Below are positions 8,101 to 17,200 of a stretch of 64,000 nucleotides of DNA, one piece after another. A program made the position numbers and the translations under genes. The DNA lies in NCBI RefSeq assembly GCF_900148835.1, contig NZ_FRYK01000001.1, positions 1 to 64,000 on the forward strand, in the 5' to 3' direction. This DNA comes from Flavobacterium cucumis (GTDB lineage Bacteria > Bacteroidota > Bacteroidia > Flavobacteriales > Flavobacteriaceae). Every line of letters begins with the position of its first letter. Position 1 is the stretch's first letter. Under the pieces are notes generated by a model, which was given only the letters and a program-made list of their open reading frames with translations, did no database searches and had not been told where the DNA came from.

Positions 8101-9483
8101 ACAGCTGCTGTTGCTTCTTTAGGGTTTTTACCAATGGCTTTATCAACAAGTGGTGGTGCGGAAGTGCAAAAACCATTAGCAACGGTTGTTATCGGTGGCT
8201 TATTTTCTGCAACCTTACTAACCTTAATCGTTCTACCTATTCTTTATTTATTAGTTGAGAAAGGTTTTAAAAAAAGAAAAAAAATGTCAAATTCAATCAT
8301 GACCCTAATCGTATTATTTATTAGTACGTTTTCATTTGCTCAAAACAGCAAACCCATAACTTTAGAACAAGCTATTACAATGGCTAAAACCAATAATATG
8401 GATTTAAAAATTGCCGATAAGGAAATTGAAAAACAAACAGTTCTTAAGAAAACAGCTTTTCAAGCAGATCCTTTGCAAATTGAATACATGGGTGGACAAT
8501 ACAATAGTGTAGATTATGATAATAATGTAAGTATTCAGCAATATTTTCCAATTGGTGGAAATACAAAAGCAAACAGACAGCTTCAGGAAGAATTAGCAAA
8601 ATTGGCTGAAAAACGAAAGGCTTTATCTGAATATGAAATTGAAAAAGCGGTAACTATTGCTTACTATCAATATTTATATGGTATTTCAATCCAAAAGCTA
8701 AATGACGAATTGTATGATGTGTATTCAAAATTTCTAAAAAATGCAGAACTTCGTTTTAAAACAGGTGAAAGCGGAAACATAGAAGTAATTAGTGCAAAAG
8801 CTAAAGTAAAGGAAATAGAAACCTTAAAAGAACAAATGCTTCTTGATTTAGTAATCTACCAAAAACAGTTACAGTATTTTATACAGACAAATGAAGATAT
8901 ACTTCCAGAGAGTACAACTCCTTTAAAATATATACATGCAGCTGCTTTAAATGAAAATAAGGTAGAAACATTAGTAAGTGATTATTATACCCAACAAGCA
9001 ACGGTTTTTGAAAAAGAATCAAATGCTTTTAAGAAATCTAGAGCACCAAAATTAGGCTTGGGTTACTTTGGTCAAACATTAAACAAAGAATCTTATTTTC
9101 AAGGATTTACTGTTGGTTTGCAAATTCCTTTGTTTAGCGGTGCAAATACAGCTCGTGCTAAAGCTTCTGAAATAAGTATGTCGCAATCGCAATTAGAATT
9201 TGATAAAACAAAATTAACTTTAAAACTGCAAAAAGAACAATTAGTAAACCAATTTTCTAAACAAGAAAAAGCAATTCAATATTTTGAAAAAGAAGGGTTA
9301 AAATATGCAGAACAGATAATCACTACTGCTCAAAAAAGTTATGCCAATGGCGATATGAGTTACTGGTCTTACATCAGTTTCTTAAATCAAGCCATTGATA
9401 TTAAAAAGCAAAATATCGAAGCAGTAAACGCTTACAATCAAAGTGCTATTCAAATGCAATTTCCATCTTTCAATAACAATTAA
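5167..9483 (+). CDS. czcA: CzcA-type heavy-metal RND pump fused to a TolC/CzcC-like outer membrane channel
   Basis: This 1438-residue protein has two parts. Residues 1-1035 are a complete heavy-metal RND permease with twelve membrane segments and two periplasmic loops. The fourth membrane segment reads DFGIIVDGAVIIVE (Asp400, Asp406, Glu413), the signature of pumps for divalent ions such as Co, Zn and Cd. From Met1040 a new hydrophobic leader begins (MSNSIMTLIVLFISTFSFAQ) followed by about 380 residues of a TolC-family channel, including coiled-coil repeats and an Ala/Gln-rich end. Fusions of this kind are known in Bacteroidota annotations of CusA/CzcA proteins of about 1440 residues. The internal leader ends in SFAQ, a plausible signal peptidase site, so the parts may be separated after synthesis. 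Known partner is the adaptor 11 bases downstream. Metal choice is inferred from the signature only. Confidence 0.93.
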   Translation: MLDKIIQFSIKNKFVILLFTLVLVAWGSYSIKQLPLDALPDVTNNQVQIITNAPTLASQEIEQLITYPLEQSLKTIPKVIELRSISRFGLSVVTVVFKDDVDIYWARNQIFQRISQAKENIPAYAGSPEMAPISTGLGEIFQYDVYAKKGYEDKYDAIKLRTIQDWIIIPQLQGIEGVAEVATWGGKLKQFEIAVKPNTLKSLDVTITEIFEALEKNNQNTGGAYIEKDQMTYFIRGVGMATGSKDLENVVVKNRNGAPVLIRDVASVNEGYAMRYGAATKDGKGEIVCGMALMLKGENSKAVVERVKEKMAQINKTLPEGVVAEAFIDRGKLVDSAIGTVTKNLLEGALIVIFVLILFLGNLRAGLIVASVIPLSMLFAVILMNHFGVSGNLMSLGAIDFGIIVDGAVIIVEATMHHLQKLKRQKNLTQLEMDSEVYKSASKIRNSAAFGEIIILIVYLPILALVGTEGKMFKPMAMTVGFAVIGAFVLSLTYVPMMSAMFLSKNTEHKENFSDKMMAWFEKIYTPFLDKALQIKKVVLGIAVGLFVMALVVFQNMGGEFIPTIEEGDLAINATIMTGSSLTQMIETTTKYEKILKAKFPEIKTIVTKIGSGEIPTDPMPIESGDLIIVLKDKSEWTSADNWEDLANLMKEEMEVIPGANIEVSQPIQMRFNELMTGSRSDIAIKIFGDDLEILDVKAKELISKVNKIEGVGDLKADKVTGLPQITIKYDYDKIALYGLNITDVNKIVRASFAGESAGKIYEESKRFDVVVRMNAENRSDISDVSNLFIPLPSGQQVPLYQVASVEYEQGPVQVSRENGKRRITVGLNVRGRDVKSVVEEIQQKLENNYKLPAGYYITYGGQFENLVEANKRLSVALPIALALIMVLLFFTFHSMKQALLIFTAIPLSAIGGVFALWLRGMPFSISAGIGFIALFGIAVLNGIVLISYFNQLKSEGITDPLQRVLIGTKTRLRPVLMTAAVASLGFLPMALSTSGGAEVQKPLATVVIGGLFSATLLTLIVLPILYLLVEKGFKKRKKMSNSIMTLIVLFISTFSFAQNSKPITLEQAITMAKTNNMDLKIADKEIEKQTVLKKTAFQADPLQIEYMGGQYNSVDYDNNVSIQQYFPIGGNTKANRQLQEELAKLAEKRKALSEYEIEKAVTIAYYQYLYGISIQKLNDELYDVYSKFLKNAELRFKTGESGNIEVISAKAKVKEIETLKEQMLLDLVIYQKQLQYFIQTNEDILPESTTPLKYIHAAALNENKVETLVSDYYTQQATVFEKESNAFKKSRAPKLGLGYFGQTLNKESYFQGFTVGLQIPLFSGANTARAKASEISMSQSQLEFDKTKLTLKLQKEQLVNQFSKQEKAIQYFEKEGLKYAEQIITTAQKSYANGDMSYWSYISFLNQAIDIKKQNIEAVNAYNQSAIQMQFPSFNNN

Positions 9484-9494
9484 TACTCACGACA

Positions 9495-10763
9495 ATGATC
9501 AATATATCTTTAAAACCAAATTATAAAATAGGTTCAATTTTTAAAATATTTCTTCTTTCTTCTTTCCTTTTGATTCTAAACTCATGTGGAGAAAAGAAAA
9601 CAGAAGAAGAACATGAAGAAGAAAAATCGGAAACAGAAGTTGCATTAACAACAGCTCAATTCGAAACCGTGGGCATTGAAATGGGTAGTATTGAAATGAA
9701 AAACCTCAATACAATCATCAAAGCCAATGGTTACACAACTGTTCCACCTCAAAACCGAGCAGATGTTTCAACCTTAATTGGTGGAGTGGTAAAAGACATC
9801 TTTGTATTAGAAGGTACTTATGTAGCAAAAGGAAAAACTTTGGCTACACTTCAAAACCTTCAAGTGGCAGAAATGCAAGAAGATTACAATGCTGCTGTAG
9901 CAAATATTGAATATTTACAATTAGAATACAATCGTCAAAAAACTTTGAGTGAAGAAGATGTAAATCCTCGCAAAGTATTCCAAGAAGTAAAAGCTAAATT
10001 GGCAACTGAAAGAGCAAGAGCACAAGCAGCCAAAAACAAATTACAAGCATTAAATGTAAGTCTATCAGGGAACTCTTCTATCATTCCTATCATTGCTCCT
10101 ATAAGTGGTTATGTGGGTAAAATAGGCATTACAAAAGGAGCTTTTGCAGACACAGGAATTACTCTTTTTGAAGTAATTGACAACAAACAAATGCACCTCG
10201 ATTTGAACGTTTTTGAAAAAGACATGAGTAAAATTTCTATTGGTCAAGAAGTTGATTTCGTACTAACCAATCAATCGAATAAAGTCATTAAAGGAAAAAT
10301 ATTTGGTATTAACAAATCCTTTTCAAACGAAAGTAAATCGGTTGCAGTACATGCCAAGATTAATGAAAATGACACAAAAGATTTAATTTCTGGAATGTAT
10401 GTGGCAGCTAATATTAACATTACAAATCAAACGGTTCAAGCATTACCTAAAGACGCAATTGTAAGAAACGGAGATAAATATTATATTTATATGCAAGAAG
10501 AACATACAGAAGAAACTCCAAAAGCAAAAAAAGAAGCACACGTTCATAAAGAAGGAGAAGCACATAATCATGACGAAGAAGCTACCGAAAAAGAACACGA
10601 CGAAGTACACTTTAAAGCAATTGAAGTAGTTCCTGGAACAACCGATTTAGGATATACTGAAGTTAAATTAGTAGATGAAATTCAAACAAATGCAAAAATA
10701 GTTGTAAAAGGAGCATTCTATTTATTAGCAGCTTCAAAAGGTGGTGGAGAACACGTTCATTAA
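9495..10763 (+). CDS. czcB: CzcB-type periplasmic adaptor, lipoprotein
   Basis: This 422-residue membrane fusion protein links the inner membrane pump to the outer membrane channel. The N-terminus carries a lipobox (LLILNSCGEKK), so it should be lipid-anchored, followed by an acidic stretch. A split biotinyl-lipoyl-like domain (GGVVKDIFVLEGTYVAKG near residue 95, and IAPISGYVGKIG near 200) surrounds an alpha-helical hairpin, then beta-barrel and membrane-proximal domains. A His-rich insertion (EEHTEETPKAKKEAHVHKEG, then HNHDEE) lies near residue 335-370 and another GGGEHVH ends the protein, which fits metal capture. It starts 11 bases after the fused pump and is surely in the same operon. Confidence 0.92.
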   Translation: MINISLKPNYKIGSIFKIFLLSSFLLILNSCGEKKTEEEHEEEKSETEVALTTAQFETVGIEMGSIEMKNLNTIIKANGYTTVPPQNRADVSTLIGGVVKDIFVLEGTYVAKGKTLATLQNLQVAEMQEDYNAAVANIEYLQLEYNRQKTLSEEDVNPRKVFQEVKAKLATERARAQAAKNKLQALNVSLSGNSSIIPIIAPISGYVGKIGITKGAFADTGITLFEVIDNKQMHLDLNVFEKDMSKISIGQEVDFVLTNQSNKVIKGKIFGINKSFSNESKSVAVHAKINENDTKDLISGMYVAANINITNQTVQALPKDAIVRNGDKYYIYMQEEHTEETPKAKKEAHVHKEGEAHNHDEEATEKEHDEVHFKAIEVVPGTTDLGYTEVKLVDEIQTNAKIVVKGAFYLLAASKGGGEHVH

Positions 10764-10785
10764 TAATTTATAACAAAAAATAGAG

Positions 10786-11151
10786 ATGAAAGTAAATACC
10801 AATATGCCTACAAAATTGAAACCTTTTTATAATGCTGAACTAGAATTAGCAAAAAATAATTTTAAGGAAAATAATTTACAAAAGTCTTGGTTTCATTTAG
10901 AAAGAGCACACATAATCGGACAAAAATATCCGTATGAACATACATTTGTCCATTGGAAAATGTTACAGTTTGGATTTAAAATTAAAAATGCCAAAGAAAT
11001 TTTTGGTCAAATACCAAGATTACTAGTAGGTGGTGTAAAATCATTTGTGGGTCACATTCCTGTCGGAAATACAGGTGGTGCAAATGTTCCACCATTAAGA
11101 GCAATGGAAATTCCTGAAGACATTCAAAAAATATTAAACGTAAACACTTAG
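10786..11151 (+). CDS. DUF3703 family protein in the czc operon
   Basis: This 121-residue soluble protein without signal peptide matches the DUF3703 pattern: a helical N-terminal part (NNLQKSWFHLERAHIIGQKY), then HTFVHWKMLQFGFK, and the C-terminal VGNTGGANVPPLRAMEIPED. DUF3703 proteins are commonly found in metal-efflux operons and their role is unknown. The several His residues could bind metal, which is inference. It sits 22 bases after the adaptor and 6 bases before the P-type ATPase, so it is cotranscribed. A second in-frame ATG lies six codons downstream at 10804. Confidence 0.85.
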   Translation: MKVNTNMPTKLKPFYNAELELAKNNFKENNLQKSWFHLERAHIIGQKYPYEHTFVHWKMLQFGFKIKNAKEIFGQIPRLLVGGVKSFVGHIPVGNTGGANVPPLRAMEIPEDIQKILNVNT

Positions 11152-11157
11152 ATTACT

Positions 11158-13149
11158 ATGACAGATAAAAAATCACACCAAATAGAAGACGATGCAGAAT
11201 GCTGTAGAATAGAAGAAAAAATTAATAAAGCAGAAGAGCAACATGCAGAAGATGATGGACATGATCATGACCATACTTCTAAAGAAAAATCTACCTTCCA
11301 ATTATTTTTACCAGCAATAATAAGTTTCGGCTTATTATTGTTGGCCATTGGTTTTGATAATTATTTTACCCAATCTTGGTTTGTGGGTTGGGTTAGAATA
11401 GTTTGGTATGTTGCAGCCTATATACCAGTCGGACTCCCAGTTATAAAAGAAGCCATACAAAGTATTCGTAAAAGTGATGTATTCTCTGAATTTTTACTAA
11501 TGTCTATTGCTACTATAGGGGCTTTTGCTATTGGTGAATATCCTGAAGGTGTAGCGGTAATGCTATTTTATGCCATTGGAGAAATTTTTCAATCATTGGC
11601 AGTACAAAGAGCCAAAAGAAATATAAAATCATTATTAGATCAAAGACCTGACGAAGTTACTATTATAGAGAATAATGTAGCTAAAACCATTAAAGCATCA
11701 ACGGCTAAAATCGGAGATATAATCCAACTTAAAGCTGGGGAAAAATTAGGTTTAGATGGAGAATTAGTATCAGATAAAGCTTCCTTCAATACAGCAGCTC
11801 TTACGGGAGAAAGTAAACCAGATTCAAAACTAAAAGGAGAAACAGTTTTAGCAGGAATGATTAATTTGAATTCGGTTTCTCAAGTTAAAGTAACAACAGC
11901 TTATACAGATAGTAAATTATCAAAAATTCTGGAAATGGTGCAAGAAGCAACATCTAAAAAAGCTCCAACCGAATTATTCATTAGAAAATTTGCTAAAATC
12001 TACACACCTATTGTGGTGTTTTTAGCAATTGGAATATGTTTAGTGCCAATGCTTTTTGTAGAAAATTATGTTTTTAACGATTGGTTGTATAGAGCTTTAA
12101 TTTTCTTGGTAATTTCATGTCCTTGTGCATTAGTTATTAGTATTCCATTAGGATATTTTGGTGGAATTGGAGCAGCTTCTAAAAACGGAATCCTTTTCAA
12201 AGGAAGTAATTTTTTAGACGTAATGGCTTCTATTCAAAACGTAGTGATGGACAAAACAGGAACCATGACAGAAGGTGTTTTTAAAGTACAAGAAGTAGTT
12301 TTTAAATCGGAATTTGACCAAAAAGAAATACTTCAATTAGTAAACGCTATTGAAAGCCAAAGTACACATCCAGTAGCTACAGCTATTCATGATTTTGTTG
12401 GAAAAATTGATAGCTCAATTGAACTTAAAAATGTGGAAGAAATAGCTGGACATGGTTTAAAAGCTGTTGTAAATGGTAAAGAACTGTTAGTGGGTAACTT
12501 TAAATTATTGGATAAATTTTCTATTAAATATGATATTGATCCATCAAGTATTGTTTATACTTTAATTGCAGTAGCTTATGATAATAATTTTGTGGGTTAT
12601 TTAACCATTGCAGATAGTATAAAAGATGATGCACAACAAACTATCGATAAACTAAAAGCATTAGGAATCAAAACTACTATGTTAAGTGGAGATAAAAACA
12701 ATGTAGTACAATTTGTGGCTCAAAAATTAGGAATTACAAATGCGTTTGGTGATTTATTACCAGAAGATAAAGTAAATAAAGTCAAAGAAATTATAGCTAA
12801 AAACCAAACAGTAGCTTTTGTAGGTGATGGTGTTAATGATGCTCCAGTAGTTGCTTTAAGTAATGTGGGTATTGCAATGGGAGGTTTAGGTAGTGATGCA
12901 ACAATTGAAACGGCTGATGTAGTAATTCAAGACGATAAACCTTCAAAAATTCCAATGGCAATAAACATTGGAAAACAAACCAAGAAAATTGTTTGGCAAA
13001 ATATCACTTTAGCTTTTACAGTAAAAGCGATAGTTCTAATTCTAGGTGCTGGTGGTTTAGCAACTATGTGGGAAGCGGTTTTTGCCGATGTAGGAGTCGC
13101 TTTATTAGCAATATTAAACGCTGTTAGAATACAACGAATGAAGTTTTGA
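11158..13149 (+). CDS. zntA: Zn/Cd/Pb-type P1B ATPase (ZntA/CadA-like)
   Basis: This 663-residue P-type ATPase exports heavy-metal ions from the cytoplasm. The cytoplasmic N-terminus has no full HMA domain but carries ECCRIEEK and a His/Asp-rich run (DDGHDHDH). Diagnostic motifs are LTGES (actuator), SCPCALVIS with the CPC metal site at residues 321-323, DKTGT with the phosphorylated Asp365, an HP motif (STHPVA), GDGVNDAP, and FADVGVALLAILNAVR in the last helices. That last motif with its Asp-x-Gly is typical of the P1B-2 group (Zn, Cd, Pb). It follows DUF3703 by 6 bases. Together with the czc set it would move divalent metals first to the periplasm and then out of the cell. Substrate is inferred from motif class. 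Confidence 0.93.
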   Translation: MTDKKSHQIEDDAECCRIEEKINKAEEQHAEDDGHDHDHTSKEKSTFQLFLPAIISFGLLLLAIGFDNYFTQSWFVGWVRIVWYVAAYIPVGLPVIKEAIQSIRKSDVFSEFLLMSIATIGAFAIGEYPEGVAVMLFYAIGEIFQSLAVQRAKRNIKSLLDQRPDEVTIIENNVAKTIKASTAKIGDIIQLKAGEKLGLDGELVSDKASFNTAALTGESKPDSKLKGETVLAGMINLNSVSQVKVTTAYTDSKLSKILEMVQEATSKKAPTELFIRKFAKIYTPIVVFLAIGICLVPMLFVENYVFNDWLYRALIFLVISCPCALVISIPLGYFGGIGAASKNGILFKGSNFLDVMASIQNVVMDKTGTMTEGVFKVQEVVFKSEFDQKEILQLVNAIESQSTHPVATAIHDFVGKIDSSIELKNVEEIAGHGLKAVVNGKELLVGNFKLLDKFSIKYDIDPSSIVYTLIAVAYDNNFVGYLTIADSIKDDAQQTIDKLKALGIKTTMLSGDKNNVVQFVAQKLGITNAFGDLLPEDKVNKVKEIIAKNQTVAFVGDGVNDAPVVALSNVGIAMGGLGSDATIETADVVIQDDKPSKIPMAINIGKQTKKIVWQNITLAFTVKAIVLILGAGGLATMWEAVFADVGVALLAILNAVRIQRMKF

Positions 13150-13193
13150 TTGTATTATTAACATTTTCTTTATAAAAATTAATTTATTTTGAT

Positions 13194-13201
13194 TAACTTT
13201 G
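13194..13201 (+). promoter_or_regulatory. promoter -7 box TAACTTTG ahead of the small Cys-rich gene
   Basis: TAACTTTG matches the Bacteroidota -7 consensus TAnnTTTG and lies 19 bases before the ATG at 13221. No good -33 TTTG at the usual spacing was found. Confidence 0.5.
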
Positions 13202-13220
13202 ATACGTTTTATAACAAAAA

Positions 13221-13577
13221 ATGAAAAAGTCATACATCATAATAATATTGCTTTTAGGTATATTTTTTATTCCTAACAGCTCTTTTGCATGTGGTAGTGA
13301 CAATCAACAATCTTGTGAAAAAGAAGTTTCTACTTCTAATACAAAAGAAAAAAGCTGTTGTGACAACAGCATGGATGATGAAGGATGTAATGGAAGTTGC
13401 GGACACTCAAATTGCACAACAACTTCTTCTGTTAGTTTCAGTGCTTTTTTCTTTAATGAAATAGAATTTACAAATAATAATTTTGATTTTTCTACAAGTA
13501 AAACAAAATTTTACCATACTGTAAACTTACCGTCAGATGGTTATTCTTCTATATGGCTTATACCTAAAATAAGCTAA
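13221..13577 (+). CDS. small exported Cys-rich protein between zntA and the cus set
   Basis: This 118-residue protein begins with a signal peptide (MKKSYIIIILLLGIFFIPNS, cleavage near SFA-CG). The mature part has about ten Cys in CGSDNQQSC, SCCDN and GCNGSCGHSNC, then a Ser/Phe-rich stretch and the tail GYSSIWLIPKIS. The Cys spacing suggests metal binding or disulphides in the periplasm. The tail resembles that of the 4744-5070 product (GGIWQPPQIV), and both sit just upstream of an efflux gene set. The family is not recognised by name. It has its own promoter box at 13194 and is followed by hairpins, so it may be expressed on its own. Confidence 0.65.
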   Translation: MKKSYIIIILLLGIFFIPNSSFACGSDNQQSCEKEVSTSNTKEKSCCDNSMDDEGCNGSCGHSNCTTTSSVSFSAFFFNEIEFTNNNFDFSTSKTKFYHTVNLPSDGYSSIWLIPKIS

Positions 13578-13582
13578 ATTTA

Positions 13583-13630
13583 AAATTTGACAGCCATACT
13601 TATGTCAAATTTATAGCATTTGCTATTTTT
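13583..13630 (+). terminator. two consecutive hairpins, the second followed by a T run
   Basis: AAATTTGACA (13583-13592) and TGTCAAATTT (13603-13612) form a perfect ten-base hairpin, then ATAGCA/TGCTAT (13613-13618, 13621-13626) with TTTT after it. This probably ends the transcript of the 13221 gene and may attenuate reading into the chaperone gene. Confidence 0.5.
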
Positions 13631-13763
13631 TATAACAGACTTTTGAATCTTAAATTATCATGTTTAACATGCTTATTTAATTTATTATAGCTGCTATTCA
13701 ATTTAAATTTATTTCAAAAAATCATTCAAGAAAAATTCTTTTTGAATACTAAAATCATATACA

Positions 13764-14105
13764 ATGAAAAAATCATTAGTAAAAATAATGATAGCAATCA
13801 CAGTATTGTTATCAACCACTATGAGTGCACAAACAAAAAACACAAAAACAGAGGAAGTGAAAGTTTCAGGTAATTGTGGAATGTGTAAAAAAACGATAGA
13901 AAAAGCAGGAAACATCAATGATATTGCTACAGTAGTATGGAACAAAGAAACTAAAATAGCAACAGTAACATACGATGAATCTAAAACAAATAAAGAAGAA
14001 ATAGCAAAGCGTATTGCTTTAGCTGGATATGATTCAGAACTTGCCAAAGCAAAAGATGAAGATTACGACAACCTTCCAGGTTGTTGTCAGTATGATCGTG
14101 AGTAA
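13764..14105 (+). CDS. exported HMA-domain metallochaperone (copper-type)
   Basis: This 113-residue protein has a signal peptide (MKKSLVKIMIAITVLLSTTM, then SAQ) and one heavy-metal-associated domain. The usual CxxC appears as SGNCGMCKKTIEKAG at about residues 36-50, followed by the beta-strand NKETKIATVTYDESKTNKEE and the helix IAKRIALAGYD. The C-terminus adds LPGCCQYDRE with two more Cys. HMA domains of this type carry Cu(I) or similar soft metals. Being periplasmic, it may hand metal to the Cus pump that follows. The gap to the pump gene holds a perfect 13-base hairpin, so expression levels may differ. Confidence 0.87.
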   Translation: MKKSLVKIMIAITVLLSTTMSAQTKNTKTEEVKVSGNCGMCKKTIEKAGNINDIATVVWNKETKIATVTYDESKTNKEEIAKRIALAGYDSELAKAKDEDYDNLPGCCQYDRE

Positions 14106-14132
14106 TTGTGCTTTAATCAGTTGTAATTAACC

Positions 14133-14166
14133 TATTCCTCTAAAGCAAAAAAACTTTAGAGGAATA
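14133..14166 (+). terminator. perfect 13-base stem-loop between the HMA gene and cusA
   Basis: TATTCCTCTAAAG at 14133-14145 and CTTTAGAGGAATA at 14154-14166 pair perfectly around an eight-base A-rich loop. No T run follows, so it could be a partial terminator, an mRNA-stabilising structure or an operator. Confidence 0.55.
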
Positions 14167-14231
14167 TTGAAAACTTGATTGCCAAAATATTTGGTAAATA
14201 GTATTTCTATGGTTATAAATTTTATATTCAG

Positions 14232-17200
14232 ATGTTAAATAAAATAATTAAATATTTCCTTGAAAATAGATTAGTAACTGTTCTTATTCTGATGGTTCTA
14301 ATTTTATGGGGTATTTCCACAGCTCCGTTTAACTGGAAAATACCTTTCCTTCCTTCTGATTCAGTTGCGGTTGATGCTATTCCAGATATTGGTGAAAATC
14401 AACAAATTGTTTTTACACAATGGCAAGGTAGATCACCACAGGATATTGAAGACCAAATCTCTTATCCTTTGACTACTTATTTATTAGGTATTCCAGGTGT
14501 AAAATCCATTAGAAGTAATTCTATTTTTGGTTTTTCAAGTATTTATATAATCTTCGATGATGATATTGAATTCTACTGGTCTAGATCCAGAATACTTGAA
14601 AAATTAAATTCATTACCTAATAGTTTATTACCTGAAAATGTAAAACCATCACTTGGACCAGATGCAACAGCATTAGGGCAAGTGTATTGGTACACAGTTG
14701 AAGGAAGAGATAAAGATGGAAATCCAACAGGTGGATGGGATTTACAAGAAATTAGAACAGCACAAGATTTCTATATTAAATATGGATTAAATGCTGTGCA
14801 AGGAGTTTCAGAAGTAGCATCTATCGGAGGTTTTGTAAAAGAGTACCAAATAGACGTTAATCCTGATGCATTAAAAGCGTATAATATCAGTTTGATGCAG
14901 GTAATGACTGCGGTTCAAAAATCAAATAAAGATGTTGGTGCCAAAACAATTGAAATCAACCAAGCCGAATATTTGGTTAGAGGTCTTGGATATGTAAAAA
15001 AAGTAGAAGATATTGAATTGGCCGTTGTAGCAGTTAAAGACAATGTTCCAATTCGTATAAAAGATATAGGTGTAGTTGCATTAGGACCTGAAACAAGAAG
15101 AGGGATTTTAGATAAAGGAGGTGCTGAAGCCGTAGGTGGTGTTGTTATTGCACGATATGGCTCTAATCCATTAGAAGTAATTAATGGTGTAAAATCTAAA
15201 ATCAATGAAATTGCACCAGGTTTACCTAAAAAAACATTAGCTAATGGTGTTGTAAGCCAATTAACAATTGTTCCTTTTTATGATCGAACAGAATTAATTC
15301 AGGAAACAATTGGAACCTTAGAAATGGCTCTTTCGCATGAAGTATTAATAAGTATTATTGTAGTTTTACTTTTGGTTTTAAATTTAAGAGCTTCTTTAAT
15401 CATTTCCAGTTTATTGCCCGTTGGAGTATTAATGACTTTCATTGTAATGCGTTATGCTGGTGTAGATGCTAACGTAGTGGCTTTATCAGGAATTGCTATT
15501 GCAATTGGAGTAATGGTAGATGTAGGCGTCGTGTTTGTCGAAAATATTATTCGACATCTCGAAATGCCAGAAAACCATGGCGCAAAAGGCAAAAAATTAA
15601 TGCAGGTAATTTATGAAGCAACTACTGAAGTTGTTTCAGCTGTTACAACTGCCTTAGCAACTACGGTTGTAAGTTTTATTCCTGTATTTGCTATGGAATC
15701 TGCCGAAGGAAAATTATTTAGACCTTTAGCATTTACTAAAACATTTGCTTTATTAGGTGCTTTTGTTTTAGGATTAATTATTCTTCCATCTTTAGCTCAT
15801 TATATTTTTGGGATTGACTACGACAAAAAAAGAGTAAAACGTTTTTGGGCGTATGTATTTATTTCTGGAGGTATATTATTGAGTATTTATTTTAAAATTT
15901 GGCTTCCTTTAGCTTTAACATTAATGGGATTATATGATCTCTTAAATCACAAAATACCTCAAAAATATCAACCCTATACAAAACATTTCAATTTAATTGT
16001 AGTTTTATTTATTGTTTCTTTCTTTTTAACTCAAGAATGGATGCCTTTAGGGCCACAAATAAGCGTAATCGGTAATTATCTATTTGTAATTGTTCTGTTA
16101 GGAATAATAATAGGAGCTCTTTTATATATTGTCAGTTCTTATGAAAGAGTATTACGTTGGTGTTTAGAAAATAAAGGTAAATTCATGTTGTTACCAATAG
16201 TGACTTTGTTTTTTGGCGTGTTAGTTTGGATTGGTTTTGAAAGTACTTTTGGTTTTGTGGCAAAAGGATTTGACAAAATTGGTTGGAATATCAAAACTTC
16301 AAAAGTATGGTCAGTTCCTGCTCACACTTTTCCGGGTATTGGTTCCGAGTTTATGCCAACGCTTAATGAAGGAAGCTATTTGCTAATGCCAACATCTATG
16401 CCTCATGCAGGTGTAGAACAAAATAGAAAAGTGGTGGGTCAATTGGATATGATTCTAAACCACATTCCCGAAGTTGATATGGCAGTTGGGAAATTAGGAC
16501 GTGTAGAAAGTGCTTTAGACCCTGCTCCTATTTCTATGTATGAAAACGTTATCAATTATAAGCCAGAATATATTTTGGATGCTAACGGACATCGAATGCG
16601 GTTTAAAACCGATAATAAAGGTCGTTACATTACAAAATCTGGTGATACACTTTCACATGATGAAGCACTAAAACAGGCAATTACTGTAAAAAATTTAATA
16701 CATGACGAAGATGGTTCTTTCTATAGAAATTGGCGCGATATAATTCAATCACCCGATGATATCTGGAATGAAATTGTAAAAGCTTCTAAAATACCAGGTG
16801 TTACATCTGCTCCCAAATTACAACCTATCGAAACACGTTTGGTTATGCTTCAAACAGGAATGAGAGCACCTATGGGAATAAAAGTTTTTGGACCCGATTT
16901 AAAAACTATTGAAGAATTTGGATTAGAATTAGAAGCCATTATTAAAGAAGTTCCTTCTGTAAAAAGCGAAGCTGTTTTTGCCGATAGAATCGTAGGAAAA
17001 CCTTATTTACATTTAAATATTGATAGAGAAAAAATTGCTCGATTTGGCTTAAATATAGAAGATGTTCAACAAGCTATTGAAACAGCAATTGGAGGAATGA
17101 AAATTTCTTCAACTGTTGAAGGAAGAGAACGCTATCCTATAAGAGTTCGCTATCCTAGAGAATTAAGAGATAGCCCTGAAGCATTAGGAAAAATATTAAT

